A stretch of DNA of 64,000 bases from Actinostola sp. cb2023 (lineage: Eukaryota; Cnidaria; Anthozoa; Actiniaria; Actinostolidae), in assembly GCA_033675265.1 (NCBI GenBank), contig JAUJYZ010001566.1, forward strand, positions 205,747-269,746, read 5' to 3'. Shown here piece by piece: positions 23,240-36,400 of this stretch (positions within the stretch are counted from its first letter, which is position 1; every line of letters begins with the position of its first letter). A model generated the notes under the pieces. The model saw only the letters and a program-made list of their open reading frames with translations. It was not told the DNA's origin and did no database searches. The position numbers and the translations under genes are program-made.

Positions 23240-23621
23240 GTGCATTGCAATGTGTCATAATATACCCTCAAATATTAATATACATTGTACTCAGTATCTG
23301 TATTCTCATTGGTCGAGAGCCTACAGATAATTCTAACTATCAGTGCGCGCCAGCGATATTTCAGCGGTCTGGTGGTTATCTGTAGCAGTTATCTGCAAAA
23401 ACGAGCCTGCGTAGGTCAGCGGATTGGTTGTTATCTGTAGGTTACTACAGTGCTGTCATTTTCATTCGTTTTTGTTGTTGGATTGCTGATATCTTTGTAT
23501 TATGAGTCAATCCACATATAGACAATGTATAATAATAATAATAAAAAAACAATTATTGGATGAGGTTTTGATGATATCCAGAATTATCAATGTCTCGGCA
23601 AATGTTACTGGCCGAAGCCAT

Positions 23622-23749
23622 AGGGTCCCTGCAAGAACAACGTAAGTGACCTCTGATCAAAATCTAAATTCTCCTCGAGATTCTTTGAATTTCAAAGGAG
23701 AATATGTGTTTTGATCACAAGTCACTTACTCCGTTCTTGCAGGGACCCT
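23622..23749. mobile_element. Palindromic MITE, AGGGTCCCTGCAAGAAC ends
   Basis: AGGGTCCCTGCAAGAAC pairs with GTTCTTGCAGGGACCCT, and GTAAGTGAC and GATCAAAA words pair inside. Related half-copies appear near 34373-34430 (GTAAGTGTAACTAGACC then GATCAAAATTCAAATTCTCC) and in the right-arm-only segment near 63356. Confidence 0.8.
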
Positions 23750-23759
23750 TCAATTGTTT

Positions 23760-25013
23760 ATGACATCACACCTGTACGTAATACACAACAACCCAATAAT
23801 TGTCATATTTACAATAACAAACACCTGTAACACAGTTAATATACCAAAAAATAAATATGCCTTCTTAAATAATACTGAATTGTTACCGGTATATTATAAT
23901 ACTGAATTGAACCCAAAACCTTTCGACACAATGACTGGGGGAAAGGGTAGAAAACAGTGCAGTTTACCATGGTTCTTTGTGCACACAAAAAGTGCTGGTG
24001 CACATTGCCTATTACAGTCCATGAAACTCCAATATTTGTAATTGCCATTATAACATACACATATAATATAATTATATTTTTTGTCAAAGAACACACGAAA
24101 TATGCACAAGAATGCACAAAATATGGGACTGCATTTTGGGCAGTTGCTTCAAACTGGCTTTGCAATCAATCATGCAGAATGGTGCAATGAAAATTAACCA
24201 ATCATCATGCGAGAAATTCTACAGTTTTGGCTAGCGCACGCTTGTACAGATACCTATTTCCCAGTTTTCACTGTAATTTGTTGTTTTTCTTTCACCAAAA
24301 TAGCTAGTTTCTTTAACAAAATATATAATAAACAACTTATTAGTTGGCTAAGCATCTAATACGGCTGTTAATTTTTACTCGTCATGTATTTTGGCTCGCC
24401 TAAATACCAAATGATTCGTAAAGGACAAATTATAGATAAAATCAATTTAGAGTCGACTAATTATAATTAACGTATATAACGAACGTATATAATGTCCAGT
24501 TCCAGTCATCATTTTATATCATTAGTTTTATCATGTATATTATATATATTTTTTCTTTATTTATTTTTATTTCATTTTATACAGGTCCCATATTGATAGC
24601 AGTTTAATGGTTAACCTGTTAAAACATGTTATTATTAATTATTATTATTATTAGAAATACACAGCCGTATTAGATGTTTAGCCGACTAATAACCTCTATC
24701 TATTGGGTGCATGTTTTTGATAATTAAAAAGGTATCAGGGTTACAAGAAAAACAACACCCATAAAAAGTGTAAAATTGATAAAAGGTGTCAAGAAACTCC
24801 AAAGTGGCCACAAAGCATATGTACAGCTGAAAAAAATAATAACAAAAAACATTTAAAAAATCATGAATAATAATAATTATTATTATTAATTATTAATGAG
24901 GGAAATACAATATATAAATTGTAAGTGTTTTAAATCGGATAAAGATTCATCTTATTAAGTAATTTATGATTTAATTTTTTTACTTAATTTGCCATATATG
25001 CACTTTAACTCAG
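23760..25013. other. Gene-poor AT-rich stretch
   Basis: No exon is supported here. Open frames on both strands at 23754-24190 overlap each other and show no family motif. An ATT/AAT microsatellite occurs near 24635 and 24870. Confidence 0.5.
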
Positions 25014-25088
25014 ATTTTCTTGGCCAAACTTATTGCCAACGAGTCAGCCGAGCTAAGACGTGAGGCTGATGAGGCAGCAACAATATAG
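25014..25088 (+). CDS. Possible 3' terminal exon (25 codons), gene unknown
   Basis: After an acceptor-like CTTTAACTCAG, the frame LAKLIANESAELRREADEAA runs to a TAG. The composition (helical, charged, Ala/Glu-rich) looks more protein-like than its surroundings, and it ends just before a change in sequence character. No partner exon was found upstream and I do not recognise the product. Confidence 0.22.
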   Translation: MFLAKLIANESAELRREADEAATI

Positions 25089-26439
25089 TGGCGAAGCGCG
25101 GCCATTTCTTGTATGCAGAAAAAATTTCGAATGGACACTGTCAACCAAAAGTAATATAATATAATGTAATGTAGACCACAGTCTAAACCAATCTACAAAG
25201 CGCTTTGTCTGACATCATAATAATCACGCGGCTGCTGTTTATGCTTGCTGCACGAGGCAAAGTACAAACAAGTCATATTTATGATATTCATGTTCTGGTT
25301 CTTTGCTTTTGTTATACTGGACTGTGTACTCTTTTCTAGATCAATTTGCTGACTATACCATGAAAGCCTGTGTTCTAAACTGAGTAAAATTAATAGTCAA
25401 AACCGAACCTTCGTGTTCGAAAAATATTCACACAGTAATGTGATAGGCCAACAAATTGCCAACATTTGTCGAGATACACAAATCATACTTTACTGAATTG
25501 TTTAATCGACTCAAAGTATTCATTATTGCAGGCCAGCGTACCATTTGAAGTACATACCGGTAATAACAAATTCTGCTGCTAGACTGATCGAAGGGTCGAT
25601 CTAACTTGGAAAGTTAGACTGTCAGGCAAACATGCTAATTATATGTCTGTGAATTGAAGTATTTTTACTCGGCATGGACTGGCTGTGGCAGATACCGAGT
25701 TTTAAAATGGGCTTTTTAGTGTTAGAAGTCAATCCCGGCCACAGGAAGCCCAGGAAGAGCGAGAGAACACATACATGTCATTCGGAAAAAAAACGATTTT
25801 CTGGCCCGTTTATAGTGGAGTAAACAACCTGAAAGCAAGTCAGGACACTGATAGATTGCCATGTTCTATTACATATCGAAAACTCTTGATTGAGCGAATC
25901 GAAAAAGTATTTTATTTTCGGCTGAAACCAAGTCTTGGAGAACGATGACGGGACTTGTTGCCTTGCCTAAGAGTGAGCAATCAAAATAAATCGATCCCAA
26001 AACACACTATTTAAATAATTTAACCTCTTATGATGATAATCTTTATTTAAAAAAATTATATAGAGGGTATGGGCTGAATAAACTGTCAGATCATTTTTAT
26101 TTACTGAATATTGACTGAGCCAACTAATGTACAAATTGACTATGTACAGTATGTTCTTGTTATTTAATATATTTATTCTTTTACATTCTATAGTTTCATA
26201 ATTTAAGATTTATAAGTGCAAAGATAATGATTTTCTTTCTTAAAATTAAACTGTTTAGAGACATCCGAGTTAAAAATTTCATGTTCATTATATATATATA
26301 TTAATAAGAAGTCTGGGATATTATTAAAGTGTTTTATAGATAATTGTTTTCAAAATGTTAGTATTTAATAATATTTCCCAACATTTTTGTGGGGGGGGTT
26401 CGGGAAGGCATTTATTTTCTAGAAATTTTACATGTACCA

Positions 26440-26680
26440 AATAGTGTTGCAACAGCTGATGAACACCCATACATGTACTTGCTCTAGCAAAGTAATAGGT
26501 AAATACAAGTACCAAATAGGTGTTGCAACAGCTGATGAACACCCATACATGTACTTGCTCTAAGCAAAGTAAATAGGTAAATGCATGTACCATTAAAATA
26601 GGTGTTTGCAACAGCTGATGAACACCCATACTGTACTTGCTCTAAGCAAGTAATAGGTAAATACATGTAGGTGTTTTCAT
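26440..26680. repeat. Short tandem repeat, about 76-bp unit, left arm
   Basis: Three copies of a unit containing GTTGCAACAGCTGATGAACA and CCATACATGTACTTGCTCTA. It abuts the stop codon of the dsRNA-binding-protein frame. The mirror copy is at 62685-62930. Confidence 0.85.
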
Positions 26681-28305
26681 TCCAGTGTCTGAATTGATGA
26701 AAAGCTCTTGTAAAGTGTTGGAACGTCATTCATTTGTCTGACAACTTTATGCAACTTGTGATGAGAAGAGATGTCAGTCATTCCATTCCCACATCTACTA
26801 ACCTTGCACTGATACACAAATGTCTTCTTGTGATCTTCACCATATTCATCAACCATCTCATATACAGGTGCTGTCCAACCATTGCTATCAGTGAGCTCTT
26901 TAAGTTTACCAATAGGGTTACCATTACTTGCTGATGCTAGAGGACATTGTGCAGCACCATTCCATCCAGAGAAAAAACTATCAAGATTATGGACGAAATT
27001 TATGTAACCTTACTTGTTTATAGTATATCTTAATGCCATCTTAGTGTGCAGTATTGAAGAAATTGAAAACGAGCATGCATGCTACATGTATGTGCAGATT
27101 TAGAGCATGTGGGAACTGATCAGAACATGAGAGAAGTGTTAGGAGAAGCATGATGCGTAGAGGAGTGCTTCTTGACACTTCTTGAGTGTTCTGATCAGTC
27201 CCCAAGTGCTATAAATCTGCACATAGCACAGCGGACAAGTTTCTATTTCTTTTATAAAATACAATATGATTTTAAGGCAAGTTTTCAATTTTGCTTGTTA
27301 CAATTTTTTTTAAATATCTGCGCATGTGTGCTCTCATAAAGCATGTGTAATACACACCATTTGGCCAATCAGAGTGTGCGTTATATCATAGTTATTTTAT
27401 GATGGATATTTTTTTACGAGTTGTGACATATTTTTTCGAGCCATAGGCTGGTCAGAATAAAAACAGGTTCATTAGTAAAAATATCCAGCCGTACTGCAAC
27501 CAACCTCCACTGACTGTATTAATGAGAGTACCGGTATGTATATTTTTCAAATGGGTAGGGGTCATGATCAATAGGGGTTGTAGAATCCTATAGGGGAGGC
27601 ATGGGTAATGATGAACACACTGACTTTCCAGTGGCTCAATGTACCTGGTGTGGTGTTGCACTCGTTTTTCTCTCTGGTGTGGACTTTGAAAGTAAAATGG
27701 ATTTGTTTCTTTGCTATTAAAACTGATATCTGATACGGCTGATTGCTAAAAAGGATAATTAAAGAAAAACAGTGAGACAATGAAAATATAAGAAAGAAAG
27801 AAATATAGAACAAACTGATACTGGTTAGTATTTGATATTAGAACTGGTGGCATAACAAATTCTGTGACGTCAGTATTATTATCAAATTACTGTAATTCAG
27901 TGCAAGTTGTTCATAAAATTGGATTTCTTAAATTACAAAAACAAATTCGGGATCGATCCCACAGTCTACATGTACCTCTGAATGAAGTGTTGACGAAGGT
28001 GATAAATCTTTGAGAGTCTGTGTCAGCTCGAATATGGCTTCCTCTGCAGCGTTCATTTTGGCGTCCTGCTTGGTAGGACCATATCCAATACAACCCTGGC
28101 CCTGTAGAAGGCTACCGACCTCTACTGAACACATATATGTGTGTATCGACGGCTCCTGAAGAAGATCGTAAAATTTGACATTCAAACAGTGCTGTCCAGC
28201 AGCTAGCATTAATATCTGTATGGAATCATCAGAGCATATATCTTAGCAGTTGTTCGATTGTACGTCCAATTTTAGAACACTGCGAAGAAGTATTGCCAAA
28301 GCCAT
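26677..28305 (-). CDS. Double-stranded-RNA-binding protein, left-arm copy (two dsRBDs, 3 exons)
   Basis: Exons are 28305-27976, 27745-27645 and 26977 down to either 26803 (donor AAG|GTTAGT) or the in-frame stop at 26677. Phases agree (0, then 2). Domain 1 ends with the classic dsRBD helix region GYGPTKQDAKMNAAEEAIFE, preceded by LNVKFYDLLQEP. Domain 2 has NPIGKLKELTDSNGWTAPVY and HKKTFVYQCKV, the N-terminal half of a TRBP/PACT-type second dsRBD. dsRBDs bind RNA duplexes, and this layout fits small-RNA or interferon-like cofactors of the TARBP2/PRKRA/Loquacious group, although other dsRBD families remain possible. In this copy exon 1 lacks one T after the start (GCTTTGGC) and has an extra T at CTGCTAAG, so about 85 bases are out of frame. 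Exon 3 is intact. It shares a divergent promoter region with the UPF0415 gene. Confidence 0.72.
27091..27233. mobile_element. Palindromic MITE, TGTGCAGATTTA ends, left arm
   Basis: TGTGCAGATTTAGAGCA pairs with TGCTATAAATCTGCACA, and CTGATCAGAACA pairs with GTGTTCTGATCAG, with TA on each side. It lies in intron 2 of the dsRBD gene. The mirror copy is at 62140-62272. Confidence 0.8.
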
Positions 28306-29043
28306 GGTTTTTTGACCCGTTTTGACAGCTAAACACAACCGTTCGCACAAAAAATATAACTTGAAAAACATGTCTTCTCAGTCTAAGTTTAAAACGTAAA
28401 TATTACATTTTGCTTTTAAAAATTCGTAGAATTGAATTCAATTTCTTGGAAAAATATATGCTGCGTAATCAATTTTGTTTTTCCCCGGTTTGACCGAGAA
28501 GGACTGGTGTGTGTAAACAAATCGTCTACGACCAACTTCCGGCACATGTACTTGGGCACAGACTCCCAAATTAGTAAAGTCAGATCTATTAAAATGAAGA
28601 AGAAACCCTGGTTATTTTGAAACTCTAATGGATGAACTGTTTTTTAAAGTTCTGTCATCTATAAATAGGCCACTTCTGGCTCAGTCACTCAGTAGCGATT
28701 ATTCTATGTTTGGGCTTCCTGTGTTATGATGTATGTAGTGGTTATGGTAGTTGTGACTTTTCACAATTACAACTAATATTGACATTTTACAGAAAAAGCA
28801 ACATTAAATACATTAAAAAAATCTAATGATACTGTAAATAACCATAGTTAATAGATATAAACTATGAAATAACAAAGTAAAAATATCTTACTGTTCGTTC
28901 ACTCGTTCCAGGCTCCCCCAGTGCGAAGTAACACACGGCCAAACAGCAGGCAAAGAAAGTTGTAAATAAGTTTATCTCACTTTCATCTCTGGTAATTTCA
29001 ACCCAAAAGACACAAGATATCCGCCACCCTATGGATCCTCAGA
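28306..29043. promoter_or_regulatory. Divergent promoter region between dsRBD and UPF0415 genes (left arm)
   Basis: The two start codons point away from each other across 738 bp. This interval should hold both 5' UTRs and promoters. CTATAAATAGGCC at about 28660 is a TATA-like element on the plus strand. No other gene is seen in it. Confidence 0.5.
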
Positions 29044-30420
29044 ATGGCAGAGGGAAAGGACCTTTTCGCTGTACTCGAAGAAAGATTCAATTTAGCTGAG
29101 GAATTGCTAAATAAATGTAAAAAGCTGGAAGCACATGTTGAAGGAAGCCACAAACTGCAGAGGAAAAATCAGAGCAGAAATAAGTTTTCTGTCGTCTGTG
29201 AGTGTTGTAGAAAGCTTTAGTACCAAGTATTTCTTACCTTTGATCTTGGTTTGATTATCTGGTCGACTATTGTTGTCCAAAATGGCTTTCGAATAATGTT
29301 ATTAAGTTACATGTACATGTAAGCTTACTAAATATTATCTAGTAATTACTACAATAGTCCATTAGTCTATGAAATGGATTCAAACATCAGACGTACTTGG
29401 TAAAATAATGACTTCTCGATCGGAAGATTTTGTATTCCTGGTAGGATGTATAAACAAAAGAGATCATGAATAAATACATTGTAATAAGTAATGAAGTATA
29501 ATTTATACACCAGCTGCTATATAATACACATCAACTGTACATTGATTTTTGACTTTCTTGTATTCAAATTATCGACTACTTTAATTTATACAAGATACTG
29601 GAGTATAGAGTCCTTCTATTTGTTAACTGTTTTTAATTTTCCAGAAGTTTATATGAATAGTGTATAATTATATTATATTAATATCACAAAAATCATGAAT
29701 ACACATTTACTATGCAGTGAGCTTACGTGTATATAGTACATACTGGTGTACTAAATAGATCAAGAAGTAATTTTATATATACAATTTGAGTATCAGTTGA
29801 TCTGTATGGGATATTACTTATCAATTCCAGCAATGTAGCTGGAAGGCTCAATGCTTAAAAGCTGAGAAAATCAAAGTTCAAATCTATGCAAATGAGAATG
29901 ATTCTGCATGCACGTTAAATGATCGTGTTTACCTCATGAATTATTAAGTTGAATGAGGAAGGATATTTGATGTCAAGCATGAATAACAATACTTGTAATG
30001 GATTGAACTAACTGGATGGAAATTTTTATCTGACAGCTTAAAAGGAAAGAAATCCCCATAAAAGCCAGCCATGTACAAAGCACAAACCTAGCACACCTCC
30101 AAGGTGTTATCAAGGCAACAGAACAGGCAGAGCAAGTCGTATCAATCTTTAGAACATTTCATTTCAACTTGGCAAACAGTACAGGATACAAAGACAGTGC
30201 ATCAAGATCTTGTATTGTAGACGTTGTTGCTAGTAATGGAACTAATTGGATAAAAGTCGTAGCTAGAAATCCAAAGGCGTTGCACAGAATATGGCAAGGT
30301 ACATGTATGTTGCCAATACAATACAATTTACTTCTTTTTTTTATAAAGAGCATCAATTGAGACATTGTGGAATGCGCTCTCTCTTTTTATTGAAGAAATA
30401 TTATTATTATTATTATTATA

Positions 30421-30456
<36 letters not shown>

Positions 30457-33400
30457 ATTATTATTAAAATAAATTATTATACACCGAATCAAAATATGGC
30501 GTCCAATTTGAACTGCCATTGTTCTTTGACTGACCAACCTCGTGTTCACGTGGAAACACAAAAGCATTTTCACATGAATGAGAGGCTAGTCAATCCAGAA
30601 CAATAGTTATTCAAATTGGTCGCCATATTTCGATTCGGTGTATTATTATTATTATTATGCGCTATAACTGTATAAAATTAATTAGAGGTTAATTAACGCA
30701 CTCGAGCGAGTGGGTTATCGGGATTTAACCTGCAAAAGTTCACTAACAATGAATGAGAAATTTAAATTCTGCACGAGGCGTAGCCGAGTGCAAGATGAGA
30801 AAATTTTGAGTTCATTGTTAGTGAACGAGTGAAGGTAAATTCCCAATAACTCACGAGCAAAGAGGGTGTTAATATTTGTATTATTCAATTTGAATACATT
30901 GCAGAGCCAAGCTAATACTATTACTAAACACTGTGGTGTAAAGAATTTACACCACTGACAGCTTTTACAGCACGATAATGACTTCGCCACGGTTGTCTCA
31001 TCATAACCACTCCTCACTTGGTACAAATCAATTACCAACCAGGAGATTGGAATTTGTACAATGTATGAAAATTGAATAAAAATAAATGTTATTGTATTAA
31101 CAAATATTATTATTACCACTGTTAAATAATTTTGCATTACTACATGACAACCCAAGGCAAAAGTTACATGACTTTGTATAGAGACATTGAAGAAGCCGGC
31201 ATATTTCATGCTTATGATTCAAACTCACCAGTCACAACTTTCATATTCGGTAGTCCTATAGTAATGCAAAGAGTGGTTAAATGATAATAATGGTGATGGT
31301 GCCAAAAGTTTTGTAGTTTTACACACTCAGGTTTCTAAATATTGCTACATGTATATACAAATGTACCTTACTCTACATTGAAGGTCAAGGTGAATATGGG
31401 GAAAGAGATCTTATAGATCAAGCCAAGGTATGAAGCCAGTAATAATGTAGTTGGGCAGATCTGCCAAAAAAACGGTAAATCAATACAAATTGGATATGGA
31501 AGAGTGGAAGAATTGATGGAAGAATTAGTGAATGAATGAATGATCATTGAATACATAAATGGGATTACAGCCATTATTGTTGAACTATGACCCTGAAAAT
31601 TACAACATTAATTTTCAGCCAATCTCCAGTCTAGACAGCCGTCAATCAAACTAGCTTTGTTATGATTGGTTAAAGTCTGGACACGTCCATGTTGATTCAT
31701 GGGATGATAATGGTTATAATTTGTTCTGTGACATTATATGGACATTTATCAAACAAATCAGTGATTATGATTTGTCTACTGAATGAGAATGCATCAAAAT
31801 TCTAAAACTACACATCAAGACATTGTTTAATTTTAAAACTAAGTGTATTTTCTAAACTCACTTTATCACTGTTATCATTTTAAAGTTAACATATATATCC
31901 TCTATTTATCCCTCCCTTTCCCATAGCCCACCACCCAATAAGCCCCCCTGTTTGAAGCACAATTTTTATTAAGCCCCCTCTCTCTTTTTTTAAATTAAAA
32001 GCCCTCCCTCGCCCTTCTCCAAAAGATACCGTAGAAAAGCCCCCTCCCTCTATTAAGCCCCCTCCCTCTATTAAGCCCCCTCCCTCTATTTAGCCGCCTT
32101 CCTCTATTGAACCCCCTCCCACTATTGAGCCCCCTCCTTCTATTAAGCCCCTTCCCTCTATTAACCCCCCTGCCTCTATTAAGCCCCCTCCCTCTATTAA
32201 GCCCCCGCCCGCTCTATTAGGCCCCCTCTCCCTCTATGAATTCCCCTCTATTAAGTCCCCTCCCTCTATTAAGCCCCCTCCCTCTATTAAGCCCCCTCCC
32301 TCTATTAAGCCCCCGCCCGCTCTATTAGGCCCCCTCTCCCTCTATGAATTCCCCTCTATTAAGTCCCCTCCCTCTATTAAGCCCCCTCCCTCTATTAAGC
32401 CCCCTCCCTCTATTAAGCCCCCTCCCTCTATTAAGCCCCCGCCCGCTCTATTAGGCCCCCTCTCCCTCTATGAATTCCCCTCTATTAAGTCCCCTCCCTC
32501 TATTAAGCCCCCTCCCTCTATTAAGCCCCCTCCCTCTATTAAGCCCCCTCCCTCTATTTAGCCGCCTTCCTCTATTGAAACCCCTCCCACTATTGAGCCC
32601 CCTCCTTCTATTAAGCCCCTTCCCTCTATTAACCCCCCTGCCTCTATTAAGCCCCCTCCCTCTATTAAGCCCCCGCCCGCTCTATTAGGCCCCCTCTCCC
32701 TCTATGAATTCCCCTCTATTAAGTCCCCTCCCTCTATTAAGTCCCCTCCCTCTATTAAGCCCCCTCCCTCTATTAAGCCCCTCTCCCTCTATTATGCCCC
32801 CTCTCCCTCTATTAAGCCCCCCCTCCCTCTATTAAGGCCCCTCCCTCTATTAAGCCCCTTCCCTATATTAAGCCCCCTCCCTTTATTAAGCTTCCTCTAC
32901 CTCTATTAAGCCCATAGACCAAATCGGCTGATGCAATGTTGTACCCAATTCAGATCTTTTGGGAATACGGTTCTTTGTCTGTTGTATTTCGATTTCAATA
33001 GAGCATTGACATGGAAATGTTTGGAACAAAAAGCTCTTATTTCCAAAGGTTTTGAATTGGGGTAAAGAATGTAAACATTGCAAATTGGTCTATTCAGTGA
33101 AAATGCAACTTCTTTTTTTCCCCAGGATTTTATTGATTGCAGTGAGAACCATGTTGTACATTTCCAAAACCCTTTAGTATCATTTGTATTCTGCAATGGA
33201 GTCACAAAGAGCTTAGCAAGTAGGTAGTTGTGTTCCTTGATTTAAAATTACTCTATAACAGTATGACATCACTACAAAACAATATATTGTTTAAACGCTA
33301 AGGATCATGGTCCATGAGTCCGTGGGACAAAACAACAATGAAATACTTTCAGTAGAACATACATGTAGGAAAATGGTAACACAAAATACTAACAGTAAAC

Positions 33401-36400
33401 TTTCAAAAGTATTAATATTTAAATGCTGAGCAGAGCAGATTTAGTTCAAATGTCTATTGTTCTTGACAAGTCTGTCCCCTCATAAACAAGTTGTGACGTC
33501 ATAATGCCATTGAGCAATAAATTGTTTCTTGATTTTGAATTCTTTTTATCCCATTTCTTTTTCAACTTTTTTCAATGTAGCTACAGTTGTATGCATCGAT
33601 GTCTGTTCTTCCATATCTCACATTTCTTCAGTTCAACTGTGATATGTATTATTTACCCCTTTCTTCTCTCTTTGTTAATCTAGATATTTTTTTTATTCTC
33701 TTACACTTCCCACTCGATCATCACCTTTCCATTTAGTTTCTATTTCTAGAAATATTGATAGAACAGTTATCAACTTTTACTGTGTGACTCAAACCACTAT
33801 TAAAGACCACCTTTACTGTTCTAATTACCTAGAGTGCAATTTAGAAAAGCGTGAAAACTAAATTACTAATTAGTACTAAATAATGAAACAATAGAAAAAC
33901 AATAGAAATAGCACTATTTAGTACTATTAAGTCACACTTTTCTAAATTGCACTCTACTTCTGTCTGGACCTAAAACAGTAGTATGTAAAATGCTTTGATC
34001 ACCATTAATTGAGAGCTGATTCCAGGCTAATAATGGTGATAAAGGTGTGCAAATACATTTCAAAAAGGTTTTCGTGTCGCTCTGTATAGGAAATTACAAT
34101 GTGATTGTTTTCTTTCAAATCTGCAGACCTTCCCTCTTTGTTAAACTTGTGTTATTTTTTGTTTCTATCTCTTCTTTCCTTTCTTCTGTAATTATTCATT
34201 TCATTCTCTTTATGTAATACTTTAATATATCCTTGTGTCACTTGTTTTTAAGCATCTTTGACAGACTTAGGAATCAGTGTGCAAGGTGATGTACTCCTTG
34301 ATCCATGCGATTCAGACTCTTCACTGGCAAATGCTTCATCTATACCATTACCAGTCATATCCCAGGAATCCCTGGCCATGTAAGTGTAACTAGACCTGTG
34401 ATCAAAATTCAAATTCTCCTTTATAATTCAAAGATCCTAATGGAGTATTTACATTATCGTCAGAAATCAAGTACACTATTATTGCACACACATCTCAGTA
34501 TTATTCATGGTTTGAGAAGCACTCAAACACTCAAAGTGTTGAATCTCTAAACAGGCCTGAAAGTCGGTTTAAAAACTCAGCTGCATCTTGTTTTCTTTCA
34601 ACCCACTTGTTGGTGTTTCAAAATCTGAGGAAGAAATCTTTCTTGTGTTTTAAGGGAAGCAAGCCGGGTGACCACGTGGTGAAAGCACTTGCCTCTCTCA
34701 CCACTATGGTGCCTGGTTCAATTCGCGGAGCGCCATGCTTTATGAGAGTTGAGTTTCTTACTTTGTTCTCTTGTGCTTGGAAGTAGTTTACCTGGGTTTC
34801 ACACAAAATCTTGATTTTTTTTTTCAGGATCATTTCATGATCATTAAAGTCTCAAATTTCTGAATATTAACTGTTTGGGAGTCAATAGTTCTAAAAGTCA
34901 CATTTAACAAATCACCATTATGTTTGTTGTGTAGAAACCATGCTAATCTTGATGTATCTACGATGATTGCATATGTATCAGCGGTAACTAATGGAGGAGC
35001 CTCGTTTGTGTTTAAGGTAATGTTGAAGTGCTTAACATACTTCACAATGTCCTGTGGTGTATTCACAGGCAGCCCAATCTCTTAATTTGACGATATTTAG
35101 CGTATCAACAAGCCATAAATAGATGAAAATTTATAGTTGCAAAAATACGAATTCTTTGAAATAAAAACACGAAATACATTTGTATGACATTTCATGTGTC
35201 TGCTGCAGTTGTTATTTTTATGATTAAAGCCTTATTTCAATTTTAGAGGGGGGATCGGAGGTAAGAAAAAAAAATTGAAATAAGGCTTTAATCGTAAAAA
35301 TAACAACTGCAGCAGACACATGAAATGTCATACAAATGTATTTCGTGTTTTTATTTCAAAGAATTCGTATTTTTGCAACTATAAATTTTCATCTATTTAT
35401 GGCTTGTTGATACGCTAAATATCGTCAAATTAAGAGATTGGGCTGCCTGTGGTGTATTTAACAAATAGCTGCAACTGATGAAAGATTTGGCTTGCTATGA
35501 ACTGTGGTTGTGATTTACGATAGTCAGCTTGGTATGTACTCTTAGTCACTGTAAAATATGTAGCTGAAAACATGTTTTTCGTTTGACAAAGTTAAAATTT
35601 TGGCATCAGACGATGAGAACCGTGGTATGTACTCTGATAGACCACGGTTGATCGAAGCAATCAGAGAGCGAGAAATTTACTAGTTGTGGTAAAAATGGAA
35701 ATAATGTAGGTTCTGAGCCAGGGATAGGAGCTACTCCACTACATAAGCTATATGGGTAATGGTGCAGTGCTTAACATACTCCACAATGTCCTACGGTGTA
35801 TATGGAAATAATGTAGGTTCTGAGCCAGTGGGAGGAGCTACTCCACTACATTTAAGCTATACGGGTAATGTTGCAGTGCTTAACATACTCCACAATGTCC
35901 TACGGTGTATATGGAAATAATGTAGGTTCTGAGCCAGTGGGAGGAGCTACTCCACTACATTTAAGCTATATGGGTAATGTCGCAGTGCTTAACATACTCC
36001 ACAATGTCCTACGGTGTATATGGAAATAATGTAGGTTCTGAGCCAGTGGGAGGAGCTACTCCACTACATTTAAGCTATATGGGTAATGTTGCAGTGCTTA
36101 ACATACTCCACAATGTCCTACGGTGTATATGGAAATAATGTAGGTTCTGAGCCAGTGGGAGGAGCTACTCCACTACATTTAAGCTATATGGGTAATGTTG
36201 CAGTGCTTAACATACTCCACAATGTCCTACGGTGTATATGGAAATAATGTAGGTTCTGAGCCAGTGGGAGGAGCTACTCCACTACATTTAAGCTATATGG
36301 GTAATGTTGCAGTGCTTAACATACTCCACAATGTCCTACGGTGTATATGGAAATAATGTAGGTTCTGAGCCAGGGATAGGAGCTACTCCACTACATTTAA

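Noticed and set aside
30328..30573. Poly-Asn/poly-Ile ORFs
   Set aside because: They come from the (TTA)n microsatellite.
32470..32688. Proline/leucine-rich ORF
   Set aside because: Translation of the 18-bp CCCTCC minisatellite.
34830..35066. 78-codon minus-strand ORF with a protein-like sequence (DTSRLAWFLHNKHNGD)
   Set aside because: The plus strand here is exon 6 of UPF0415 (NLDVSTMIAYVSAVTNGG) with fitting splice phases on both sides, so the minus frame is a shadow.
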